NCBI GenBank assembly: GCA_051006215.1
Contig: JBPCIO010000256.1
Coordinates: forward strand, 1-12,012
Direction: 5' to 3'
Source of the DNA: CF-72 sp051006215
GTDB taxonomy: Bacteria > Chloroflexota > UBA6077 > CF-72
Length of the DNA stretch: 12,012 nucleotides
Shown in pieces: positions 6,072-12,012 of the stretch. The notes below the pieces were generated by a model. That model saw nothing but the letters and a program-made list of their open reading frames with translations, was not told the DNA's origin and made no database searches. Positions within the stretch are counted from its first letter, which is position 1, and each line of letters begins with the position of its first letter. Both the position numbers and the translations under genes were made by a program.

Positions 6072-6575
6072 GTGACTGACGCTGGCGGCAACGAAGTAAC
6101 GGTCTACACCACGCCCACCTGACCCTGGTGCGTACGAGCGAAGGAGTTCCTTCGCAAAGAAGGGGTCGCCTACGCCGAGCGCGACGTGTCCCAGGACCGC
6201 AACGCGGCCCAGGACATGGTCCGACGCACTCGCCAGATGGGTGTACCAGTGATCGCCGACGAGCAGGAAGCGATTGTTGGTTTCGACCTGCCGCGCCTGC
6301 AGCGCATGGCGGCACGCCACCGGCGCGCGCCCGGTCTCGGAGTGCGGGTCGCCGACGCCAAAGACGCGCCCGGGGCCTACGTCGCGTCCGTGCGCGAGGG
6401 CTCGCCAGGCGCGCGAGCGGGAATTCAAGCCGAAGACGTCATCGTCGAATTGTCCGGTCGACCGGTCACCTCGGCTGCCGACCTCGAACAGATCGCCGGC
6501 CGCCGCGTGCCAGGGCAACCCACCAGCATGACCATCCGGCGCGGCTTAGAGCGCAAGACGCTGATCCTGACCTAA
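6072..6575 (+). CDS. Selenocysteine-containing glutaredoxin-PDZ fusion (in-frame TGA at 6120-6122 read as Sec)
   Basis: Read through one TGA, this frame gives 167 residues. Residues 8-82 are a glutaredoxin fold: strand EVTVYTTPT, active site U17-P18-W19-C20, helix VRAKEFLRKEGV, the cis-Pro loop GVPVI (Pro59) and VGFDLPRL. Residues 88-167 are a PDZ domain with a GLG binding loop, AYVASVREGSPGARAGI and DVIVELSGRPVTS. The TGA sits exactly where the first Cys of CPWC belongs, and glutaredoxin sequence is intact on both sides, so random frame decay is unlikely. A SECIS-like stem-loop follows. The likely role is thiol-disulfide or peroxide reduction, with the PDZ part guiding a partner. The GTG at 6072 fits the -10 box; the in-frame GTG at 6054 is an alternative, with the upstream stop at 6045-6047. 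A start at the GTG 6186 would give a 129-residue product without an active site. A Cys-to-stop mutation or base error is the main alternative. Confidence 0.8.
6120..6168 (+). promoter_or_regulatory. Bacterial SECIS-like element directly after the UGA codon
   Basis: The RNA can form a perfect upper stem, GCGAAGG (6138-6144) with CCUUCGC (6149-6155), capped by the loop AGUU (6145-6148). A G lies among the first two loop bases, as bacterial SECIS models require. The loop begins 22 bases after the UGA, inside the usual range. A lower stem pairs GACCC (6121-6125) with GGGUC (6163-6167), plus a U-G wobble at each end, placing the UGA at the base as in Escherichia coli fdhF. An internal loop (6127-6137 against 6156-6161) separates the stems. 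Pairing was worked out by eye, without energy calculation. Confidence 0.7.
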
Positions 6576-6629
6576 TCGAAATCCGGCCGCCCGTGCGCGC
6601 GACCCAGCCGTGGCCGCCACATGCCCGCT

Positions 6630-6660
6630 TCGGCTCCCTCAGCCGACATGCTTGGTGTTT
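6630..6660 (+). terminator. Weak terminator candidate after the glutaredoxin gene
   Basis: TCGGCT (6630-6635) pairs perfectly with AGCCGA (6641-6646) around a five-base loop, CCCTC. A T-rich but interrupted stretch (CTTGGTGTTT, 6651-6660) follows. It lies 55 bases after the stop of the glutaredoxin-PDZ gene and before the marR promoter region. The stem is short and the U-run poor. The rest of 6576-6629 shows no gene. Confidence 0.3.
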
Positions 6661-6700
6661 GCGCGACCGTCCGCAGTTGTGTACTATTCGTGCTACACAA
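6659..6700 (+). promoter_or_regulatory. MarR-type operator palindrome overlapping a candidate promoter
   Basis: TTGTGTA (6677-6683) and TACACAA (6694-6700) form a perfect 7-bp inverted repeat separated by 10 bases, a 24-bp dyad of the size bound by MarR dimers. It lies 42 bases before the marR start. A possible -10 (TACTAT, 6682-6687, four of six matches) lies inside the dyad, with a TTG-containing -35 (6659-6664) 17 bases upstream. A bound repressor would therefore block RNA polymerase, which fits autorepression of the pump operon. The local AT-richness also marks it as a control site. The promoter boxes are weaker evidence than the palindrome. Confidence 0.6.
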
Positions 6701-6742
6701 ACTATTTAGGCTTACCGAAGAGTATCGCGAGGCGCCTGCACC

Positions 6743-7213
6743 ATGGACGAGCGTGTTCAGCTCATGAATCGGATCCTGTATTGCTCGGGGTCCCTGTTCC
6801 AGAATTTGAATCCAAGCCGCGATCGAGCCTGGCTGAGTGTCGATCTAACTATGCCGCAGCTCAAAGCCCTGATGTGCGTGGCGCACAACAACGGCGCGCC
6901 GAGCGGCCAGATCGCCCGACGCCTGGGAGTCGGGCTGTCCACCATTACCGGCATCGTCGATCGCCTCGCCGAACAGGATCTGGTTACTCGCCAGGAGGAT
7001 CCCGAAGACCGCCGCATCACCCGCGTGCGACCCACCCAGCGCGGTCGGGCCCTGGTCGAAGAGCTCATGCAATACCGCAACGAAGTGATCACCGCGCTGT
7101 TGTCGCGGTTGGACGGCAATCAGTTGCAGATTGTTGAAACGGCATTCACGTACCTGGTCGACGCCGCCGCTGAGCTGGCCAACGCGGCCAAGCCAGAGGA
7201 GGCCGTGGTATGA
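6743..7213 (+). CDS. MarR family transcriptional regulator of the efflux operon
   Basis: The 156-residue protein has the MarR layout: N-terminal dimerization helices, then a winged helix-turn-helix with GQIARRLGVGLSTITGIVDR (55-74) as the DNA-reading part. The wing carries DPEDRRITRVRPTQRG (86-101), containing the typical DRR. C-terminal helices return to the dimer interface. Start ATG 6743 has GAGG at 6729-6732 upstream. Its stop overlaps the adaptor start (ATGA, 7210-7213), so it is the first gene of the pump operon and probably the local repressor acting at the palindrome 6677-6700. Cys14 and Cys45 exist, but nothing shows that they sense oxidants. Ligand unknown. The family call is secure; autoregulation is inferred from operator and operon order. 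Confidence 0.92.
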   Translation: MDERVQLMNRILYCSGSLFQNLNPSRDRAWLSVDLTMPQLKALMCVAHNNGAPSGQIARRLGVGLSTITGIVDRLAEQDLVTRQEDPEDRRITRVRPTQRGRALVEELMQYRNEVITALLSRLDGNQLQIVETAFTYLVDAAAELANAAKPEEAVV

Positions 7214-9630
7214 ACCGCCTTACCTTTTTGAGTAGCGTCCTGGCCACCGGGCTGCTCGCAGCAGGATGCGGGCCGCTGGCGACGGGTGCATCGCCCACTT
7301 CGGCGCCGCCCATCTCCGTTCCCGCCGCGGCCGTCCAGCGCGGCGAAATCCAGCAGATAACTTCCTTCAGCGGCGATGTACGAGCGCGAGATCAGATCAC
7401 GGTTCTGCCCAAGGCCTCAGGTCGCGTTCAGCACGTGCTGGTGGACGTCGGTTCCGCGGTCCACGCCGGCGATGTGCTGGCGGAACTGGAGCAGGACTCA
7501 CCTGAAATCCAGGTCCAGCAGGCGCAGGCGAATCTTGGCGCTGCCAAGGCCAAGTTGGCCACCATCCAGGCCGGCGCCAAGCCCGACGACGTGGCCGCTG
7601 CAGAAGAAGGGGTGGCTCAGCAGCAGGCGCGGCTAGCAGCCATGGTTGCCGAGGGTCGAACCGAAGACGTGGCCGCGGCTCAAGCCGGCCTGGCCGCCCA
7701 GATTGCCAAACTCAACCTGCTGAGCAGCGGCGGCCGGCCCGAAGCCGTTGGCATCGCGCAGGCGGCCCTCGACGCTACCCAGCAGAAGCTGGCCCTGCTC
7801 CAGAACGGAGCCACAGACGACGTGCGCCAGGCGGCTGCCAGCACCGTCAATGCCGACACGGCCCAGATCGTAGCGACAGAAGCTGCCTACGCCGCGTTCG
7901 GCGGCACCTCGGCCGCCGATCTGGAAAACCTGAGGGACCAGGTTGAGGCCCTGACCGCGCAGGCCGGCGCCGCGCAGACAGCGGTCAGCTCGGCTGATGC
8001 CGCGCTCGAGAATCAAAAAGGCTCGAGCGCCGCGGACGTGCAAGCCGCGCAGACTGCCTACGATCAGGCCCAGGCGTCGCTGAATGCCGCGCAGGCGGCG
8101 AGCGCCCAGGCCAGCAACCCGACCCAGGCGTCGATCGCCCAGGCCCAGGCGCTCCTCGAGGCGGCGATGGCTCAGCAGGCTGCCGCCGAGTCCAATCAGA
8201 CAGCCCTCGAGCAAAAGGTGGCCGGCGTGTGTGCGCCGCAAGTGAGCCCGATCACCGGCCAGGCCTACGTGCAGCCCAACTCCACGGCCTGCGGTGTGGC
8301 CAAGGGCTCCGCCGACGCGGCGATCCAGGCGGGCAACGCGGCCGTCGAGTCGGCGCAGGGCCAGTTGGACCTTTTGCGCCGCGGCGGAGCGCCCGCCGCC
8401 CAGGCGGCAGTTCAGGCTCAGGTCACTAGCGCTCAGGCGCTGGTCAAGGCGACCAGAGCCCGCCTGGACGCGCTGACCAATGGCGGTATCCAGGCCCAGC
8501 GTGCGCAGTTGCAGGCGCTCCGCGATCAAGCCCAGGGCCAGCTCACCGCCGCCCAGACCAATCTCGACGTCGCACGCGCGCGACTCACTGCCGCCCAGGG
8601 CGGAACCTTCGACGCCCAGCGTAAAGCAGCTCAGGCCCAAGTAGACGCTGCGCGCGAAAAGCTGAAGGCTGATCAGGCTCGTTTTGATCAAATCGTCGCC
8701 GGGCCGCAGGACGAGGAAGTCCAGGCCGCGCAAGATGCAGTTGCCCAGGCGCAGCAGCAGCTGCTGCTGGCGGCCCAGCCAGCCACGACGCAGGACATCG
8801 AGGCCCAACGGGCGCTGGTCGAGCAGGCGCGTCAGCAACTCCAGAAGGCCCAACAGCCGTTTACCGCCTACGACATCGACCAACAGCAGCACGTCGTTGC
8901 CCAGGCAGCAGCTCAGCTGCGAACGCGTGAGAGCCCATACACCGACCAGGACGTCGAGGCTGCCCAGGCAAGCGTGGATCAAGCCCAGGCTGCGCTGGAG
9001 TTGGCACGCCTGAGCGTCCGCGAGACGCAAATCATCGCGCCAGTCGACGGCATCGTCTTCGATCGCCAGGTATCACCGGGCGCACTCGTCGGCCCGACCT
9101 CGCCAATCGTCGTACTGATCCCGCCGTCGCTCGAGGTGGCCGTCAATGTCGACGAGGCGCAGCTTGGCAAGATCTCCAAGGGCCAGTCGGTCGCACTTCA
9201 GGTGCCCGCCTATCCCGGCGAGTCATTTGCAGGCACTGTCGCCACGATCGCGCCTGGAGTGGATCTGAAGACCCGCACCACCACCGTGCGGATCGAACCA
9301 AAAGACGATGACGGGCGACTCCGACCGGGTATGCTGGCTCAGGTCAACATCGTCACCGGGTCCCAGGCGAATGCATTGTTGGTGCCCCGTGAAGCCGTGC
9401 TCGGCGCCCCCACGCCGAACGGGCAGGCGACCATCGTAACCCTGGACGGGGATCGCGCGGAGCGCAAGAGCGTCCGGCTTGGACTGGTCAACGACCAGGT
9501 CGTAGAAGTGAGTAGCGGACTAACCGACGGTCAAATCGTAGCTATTGGCAACGCCAGCGGATTGAACAACGGCGATGTGGTTGCACCGCAGCTGCGGACG
9601 GCGCTCGCCCCATTGGGAGTTCAGCAATGA
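7210..9630 (+). CDS. HlyD/MFP-type efflux adaptor lipoprotein with very long coiled-coil hairpin
   Basis: The 806-residue product begins with a lipoprotein signal ending in LLAAGC, giving lipid-modified Cys20. The first half of a barrel-sandwich (lipoyl-like) domain spans about 50-95 (SGDVRA..., ASGRVQHVLVDVGSAVHAGD). A helical region follows from about 98 to 608. The second lipoyl half starts with APVDGIVFDRQVSPG at 610-624. Beta-barrel and membrane-proximal domains follow, including LRPGMLAQVNI and ALLVPREAV. The helical region is Ala/Gln-rich and repetitive. The Cys pair C341 and C361 sits almost exactly at its centre. The usual adaptor hairpin is far shorter. The start overlaps marR and the stop overlaps the next adaptor (ATGA both times). 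The likely role is to link the MFS pump to the outer envelope layers. No outer-membrane channel gene is seen in the window. Confidence 0.88.
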   Translation: MNRLTFLSSVLATGLLAAGCGPLATGASPTSAPPISVPAAAVQRGEIQQITSFSGDVRARDQITVLPKASGRVQHVLVDVGSAVHAGDVLAELEQDSPEIQVQQAQANLGAAKAKLATIQAGAKPDDVAAAEEGVAQQQARLAAMVAEGRTEDVAAAQAGLAAQIAKLNLLSSGGRPEAVGIAQAALDATQQKLALLQNGATDDVRQAAASTVNADTAQIVATEAAYAAFGGTSAADLENLRDQVEALTAQAGAAQTAVSSADAALENQKGSSAADVQAAQTAYDQAQASLNAAQAASAQASNPTQASIAQAQALLEAAMAQQAAAESNQTALEQKVAGVCAPQVSPITGQAYVQPNSTACGVAKGSADAAIQAGNAAVESAQGQLDLLRRGGAPAAQAAVQAQVTSAQALVKATRARLDALTNGGIQAQRAQLQALRDQAQGQLTAAQTNLDVARARLTAAQGGTFDAQRKAAQAQVDAAREKLKADQARFDQIVAGPQDEEVQAAQDAVAQAQQQLLLAAQPATTQDIEAQRALVEQARQQLQKAQQPFTAYDIDQQQHVVAQAAAQLRTRESPYTDQDVEAAQASVDQAQAALELARLSVRETQIIAPVDGIVFDRQVSPGALVGPTSPIVVLIPPSLEVAVNVDEAQLGKISKGQSVALQVPAYPGESFAGTVATIAPGVDLKTRTTTVRIEPKDDDGRLRPGMLAQVNIVTGSQANALLVPREAVLGAPTPNGQATIVTLDGDRAERKSVRLGLVNDQVVEVSSGLTDGQIVAIGNASGLNNGDVVAPQLRTALAPLGVQQ
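7513..7821 (+). repeat. Four tandem 26-residue repeats, first arm of the adaptor hairpin
   Basis: Inside the lipoprotein adaptor, residues 102-127, 128-153, 154-179 and 180-204 form four consecutive units of 26, 26, 26 and 25 residues. Each begins V..AQ or V.AA and ends with a Gly-rich turn followed by (K/R)PDD-, RTED-, RPEA- or TDD-like residues. The period is 78 bases at the DNA level, with diverged copies. The pattern suggests stacked helical segments with regular kinks rather than one smooth coiled coil. Confidence 0.85.
8719..9030 (+). repeat. Four tandem 26-residue repeats, returning arm of the adaptor hairpin
   Basis: Residues 504-529, 530-555, 556-581 and 582-607 are four exact 26-residue units. 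Three end in a turn of the form QPATTQD, QPFTAYD or SPYTDQD, and the last leads directly into the second lipoyl half. They mirror the four units of the first arm in number and period, as expected if the two arms pair in antiparallel register. Confidence 0.85.
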
Positions 9631-10478
9631 GCGTACAAGTAGAGGCGCCGAAGCAGCGCCAGCCTGGGCCGCCAGGCGAGCCGAGCAGCCGCCCAGGGCA
9701 CATGCCTGTGCCAGTCCCCGCCGCGGATGCGGACAGGTCGGCGCCCGTCATCGCGCCTGCTGCCCCGGCCCCACGCCGGCGTCCCCGCATTCTGTCGCGA
9801 CGTGTCCTGCTGCCGCTGGCAGCAGTGGTGTTGGTTGTGGCCGCCCTATTTGGCTTCAACACGTACCGCGAGGGTCAGCTGTACGTATCCACTGACAACG
9901 CGCTGCTCACCGGGCAGCCTGTACAGGTTGGATCGATGAACGCTGGCCGCGTAGAGTCGATCATGCCGAGTATTGGTAGCAGCGTGCACAAGGGCGACGT
10001 TATCGCCCAGGTGGCGCTCCCATCCCAGGTTGGCATGGGTCAAAATGGCCAGCCCAAGATGGGCTTCCTCGGCGGCGGCGACACGCGCGTGGACGTTCAG
10101 GCGCCTATCGACGGCATCGTGATCGGCGAGCCAGTCGCTATCGGCGCGACAGTTGCCGCGGGTCAGTCGATCGTGTCGCTGGTCGACCCAACGCAGTTGT
10201 GGGTGAACGCCAACATCGAGGAAACCAATATTGGCCGCCTCAAGGTTGGTCAGTCGGTGACGGTCCATGTCGACGCGCTAAACACCGACGTGCCAGGCAA
10301 GGTGGAGGCGATCACACCTGCAACAGCAAACACGTTCTCGCTCCTGCCAAGCTCGAACGCATCAGGCAACTTCACCAAGGTTATCCAGCTGATTCCAGTG
10401 CGGATCTCGGTGAATCTCGGTAACCAACCGCTGCTGCTGGGCGCCAACGTCGAAGTCAAGATTCGCGTGGCCAGCTGA
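9627..10478 (+). CDS. EmrA-like membrane-fusion protein lacking the helical hairpin
   Basis: The 283-residue product has a Pro-rich cytoplasmic tail (1-50), basic residues RRRPRILSRR, one transmembrane helix at about 59-79, then TDNALLTGQPVQV and GRVESIMPSIGSSVHKGD of a lipoyl-like first half. The second half starts at VDVQAPIDGIVIGEPVAIG (155-173). Between the halves are only about 25 Gly-rich residues where EmrA has its long helical hairpin. The C-terminal region keeps the EmrA signature SSNASGNFTKVIQLIPVRI (242-260). GGGAG-like GGGAG/GAG bases (GGGAG at 9615-9619) lie seven bases upstream of the ATG, which overlaps the previous stop. The gene is followed after 8 bases by the EmrB-like transporter, its expected partner. 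It may form the membrane-proximal ring while the 806-residue lipoprotein supplies the extended hairpin; that division of labour is inference. Confidence 0.87.
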   Translation: MSVQVEAPKQRQPGPPGEPSSRPGHMPVPVPAADADRSAPVIAPAAPAPRRRPRILSRRVLLPLAAVVLVVAALFGFNTYREGQLYVSTDNALLTGQPVQVGSMNAGRVESIMPSIGSSVHKGDVIAQVALPSQVGMGQNGQPKMGFLGGGDTRVDVQAPIDGIVIGEPVAIGATVAAGQSIVSLVDPTQLWVNANIEETNIGRLKVGQSVTVHVDALNTDVPGKVEAITPATANTFSLLPSSNASGNFTKVIQLIPVRISVNLGNQPLLLGANVEVKIRVAS

Positions 10479-10486
10479 CACCAACC

Positions 10487-12012
10487 ATGGCAGCTGCGAA
10501 CCCAACCATCTCCGCGGTTCCGGCGCTTCCGCGGCTCGGCGCCCGCGGCCTGCTGCATGGGCTGGACTATCAGTGGCAGGTTCTGATGTGCACCGTGGTC
10601 GGCACGTTCATGGTGATGCTCGACCAGACGGTCGTCAATATTGCCTTACCCAAGATCACCACCGTTTTCGGCGTGGGGGTGCATGAGACGCAACTGGTCA
10701 TCACCAGCTACATGCTGGCGCTGGCAATCATCATGCCGGCGACGGGGTTTCTGTCAGACACTTTCGGCACCAAGCGCCTGTATCTGATCACGATGGCCCT
10801 GTTCACTGGCGGCTCGCTGCTGTGCGGACTAGCGTGGAACAACACCAGTCTGGTGACCTTCCGGGTTGTGCAGGGCCTGGGTGGCGGAATGATGAGCCCG
10901 CTCGGCATGACCATGCTTTTCCAAGTAGTTCCCCCACACCGACGCAACACCATGATGGGGTTTTTCGGCTTGCCGCTGATGCTGGCGCCAGTACTCGGGC
11001 CGACACTGGGCGGCTACCTGGTTGAGTACGTGGACTGGCGCGTGATCTTCACGCTGAACGTACCAATTGGTCTCATCGGACTATTTCTGGGGTTCACGTT
11101 GCTGCGCGAGTCGCCACATATTCCAGGTCTGAAGTTCGACTTGCGCGGCTTCATCCTGTCGGCGATTGGCTTCAGCGCCATGTTGCTCGGCCTGTCCGAC
11201 GTGGGCACCGACGGCTGGACCAGCGTCGGCGTGCTGACGCGTTTTGGGATAGGTGTCGTGGCCTTGTTGGCCTGGGTGTGGGTGGAGCTCACCGATGCGC
11301 ACCCGCTGCTCGACCTGCGGCTGTTCAAGATTCCCATGTTCGCGCTTTCGGCAATGGTCAGCTTCGTGCTGACCGTGGGCATGTTCGGGGGCATGCTGCT
11401 GTTGCCACTGTTCATGCAGAACCTGCGCGGGCTGGGTGCAGCCGAAACCGGGCTGATCCTGGTCTTCCAGGTCCTGCCCATGACCATTCTGATGCCTGTC
11501 GTCGGCCGCCTGGTCGACAAGGTCGGCGCGCGCACGATGATCGTGATCGGGTTACCCCTACTGGCGTTGACGACGTGGCAGATGGCTGGATTGGACATGA
11601 CCACCAGCGACACGACCATCAAGTTGTGGTTGCTGGCTCGCGGCGCCTCGATGGGGCTGGTGATGATGCCCTCGATGACGGCGGGGTTGAACGCCGTACC
11701 CCTGCCGCAGATGAGCCGCGCTTCTTCGATCACCAACGTGATGCGCCAGCTGTTCGGCTCGTTCGGCACGGCCATGGTCGTCACGATCTTGCAGTCGCGG
11801 CAGACGTTCCACACGGCCATCCTGTCGCAGACGGTCACGCCCGAGAACATTCCCCTCCAGCAGATGATGGCAGCGGCTCAGCAATGGGGCCTCTCGAACG
11901 GCCTGAGCGACGTGCAATCTCAGGCTATGGGCACGCTGCTGGCTGCCAAACAGGTAGGAATCGCGGCGGCTGTCATGGGCTTCGACGATGTCTTTCGGGT
12001 GACAGCAGTAGT
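10487..12012 (+). CDS. EmrB/QacA (DHA2) family MFS drug transporter, partial (C-terminus beyond window)
   Basis: The frame is open from ATG 10487 to the right edge, 508 complete codons with no stop. This is a proton-driven multidrug exporter of the 14-helix DHA2 class. Motif D1 appears as LDQTVVNIALP (45-55) in the first helix, motif A as GFLSDTFGTKRLYL (87-100) in the first cytoplasmic loop, motif B as FRVVQGLGGG (125-134) with Arg126, and antiporter motif C as GLPLMLAPVLGPTLGG (161-176), followed by WRVIFTLNVPIG. Later hydrophobic segments and a second-half VVGRLVDKVGAR loop complete the usual plan. The late extracytoplasmic loop is Gln/Met-rich. It is probably the fourth gene of the operon, 8 bases after the EmrA-like adaptor, with a poor ribosome site. 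The substrate cannot be read from sequence. Confidence 0.93.
   Translation, partial: MAAANPTISAVPALPRLGARGLLHGLDYQWQVLMCTVVGTFMVMLDQTVVNIALPKITTVFGVGVHETQLVITSYMLALAIIMPATGFLSDTFGTKRLYLITMALFTGGSLLCGLAWNNTSLVTFRVVQGLGGGMMSPLGMTMLFQVVPPHRRNTMMGFFGLPLMLAPVLGPTLGGYLVEYVDWRVIFTLNVPIGLIGLFLGFTLLRESPHIPGLKFDLRGFILSAIGFSAMLLGLSDVGTDGWTSVGVLTRFGIGVVALLAWVWVELTDAHPLLDLRLFKIPMFALSAMVSFVLTVGMFGGMLLLPLFMQNLRGLGAAETGLILVFQVLPMTILMPVVGRLVDKVGARTMIVIGLPLLALTTWQMAGLDMTTSDTTIKLWLLARGASMGLVMMPSMTAGLNAVPLPQMSRASSITNVMRQLFGSFGTAMVVTILQSRQTFHTAILSQTVTPENIPLQQMMAAAQQWGLSNGLSDVQSQAMGTLLAAKQVGIAAAVMGFDDVFRVTAV

Noticed and set aside
6186..6575. A separate 129-residue PDZ protein starting at GTG 6186
   Set aside because: It would begin in the middle of a glutaredoxin fold, losing the first strand and active site that are present in frame just upstream. 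The read-through gene explains the sequence better.
7633..9030. Long antisense open frame (465 residues) across the adaptor
   Set aside because: It arises because GCC, CAG and GAC codons of the Ala/Gln-rich repeats read as GGC, CTG and GTC on the other strand. The Leu/Gly/Arg-rich product shows no domain, and the forward frame is clearly real.
11014..11850. Antisense open frame of 278 residues at the right end
   Set aside because: It is the reverse of the open MFS transporter frame, with low-complexity Ser/Arg/Pro/Asn composition.
1..12012. CRISPR array, tRNA, rRNA or insertion sequence
   Set aside because: I saw no regularly spaced direct repeats with spacers, no cloverleaf or rRNA segments, and no transposase motifs or terminal inverted repeats. 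The only tandem repeats are the protein-coding 26-residue units in the adaptor.

Overview
This is a GC-rich, densely packed bacterial window of about 12 kb. GTG starts are common and neighbouring genes overlap by 1 to 16 bases. The coproheme-decarboxylase type heme genes, and a drug-pump adaptor built from repeated 26-residue helical units of the kind I know from Chloroflexota, suggest a high-GC, Gram-positive-like or Chloroflexota-type organism. That placement is inference: the window holds no rRNA or taxonomic marker gene.

Layout from left to right. (1) At 1-325 on the minus strand is the N-terminal part of a membrane-anchored YdcF/DUF218-like protein that runs off the left edge. (2) A divergent intergenic region (326-462) carries two short perfect dyads. 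(3) From 463 to 5964 lies a tight plus-strand heme operon: hemQ/chdC, hemE, hemH/cpfC, hemC, hemD, hemB. Together these cover 5-aminolevulinate to coproporphyrinogen III, then iron insertion into coproporphyrin and decarboxylation of coproheme. The coproporphyrinogen oxidase (cgoX/hemY) and the ALA-forming genes are not in the window. (4) At 5965-6071 is a structured spacer with competing hairpins and a good -10-like box just before the next gene. (5) At 6072-6575 is a glutaredoxin-PDZ fusion with an in-frame TGA exactly at the first position of the CxxC active site. A SECIS-like stem-loop follows at once, so this is most likely a selenoprotein (UPWC). Ordinary gene calling would start at 6186 and lose the whole active site. 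(6) At 6576-6742 are a weak terminator candidate and a palindromic operator/promoter. (7) From 6743 to the right edge lies a drug-efflux operon: a MarR regulator, a very long HlyD-like lipoprotein adaptor (806 aa), a short EmrA-like membrane-anchored adaptor with no helical hairpin, and an EmrB/QacA (DHA2) MFS pump cut by the right edge.

How the genes work together: the six heme genes form one pathway unit. The MarR protein probably represses its own operon through the 6677-6700 palindrome and releases it when a drug-like ligand binds. The MFS pump and the two adaptors probably move the compound through the membrane and cell envelope. The seleno-glutaredoxin appears to be a separately promoted gene between the two operons, probably with a thiol-disulfide role. 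The strongest points for follow-up are the UGA-encoded active site with its SECIS-like element, the Tyr-to-Asp change at the expected catalytic position of HemQ, and the two-adaptor pump with its repeat-built coiled-coil hairpin.
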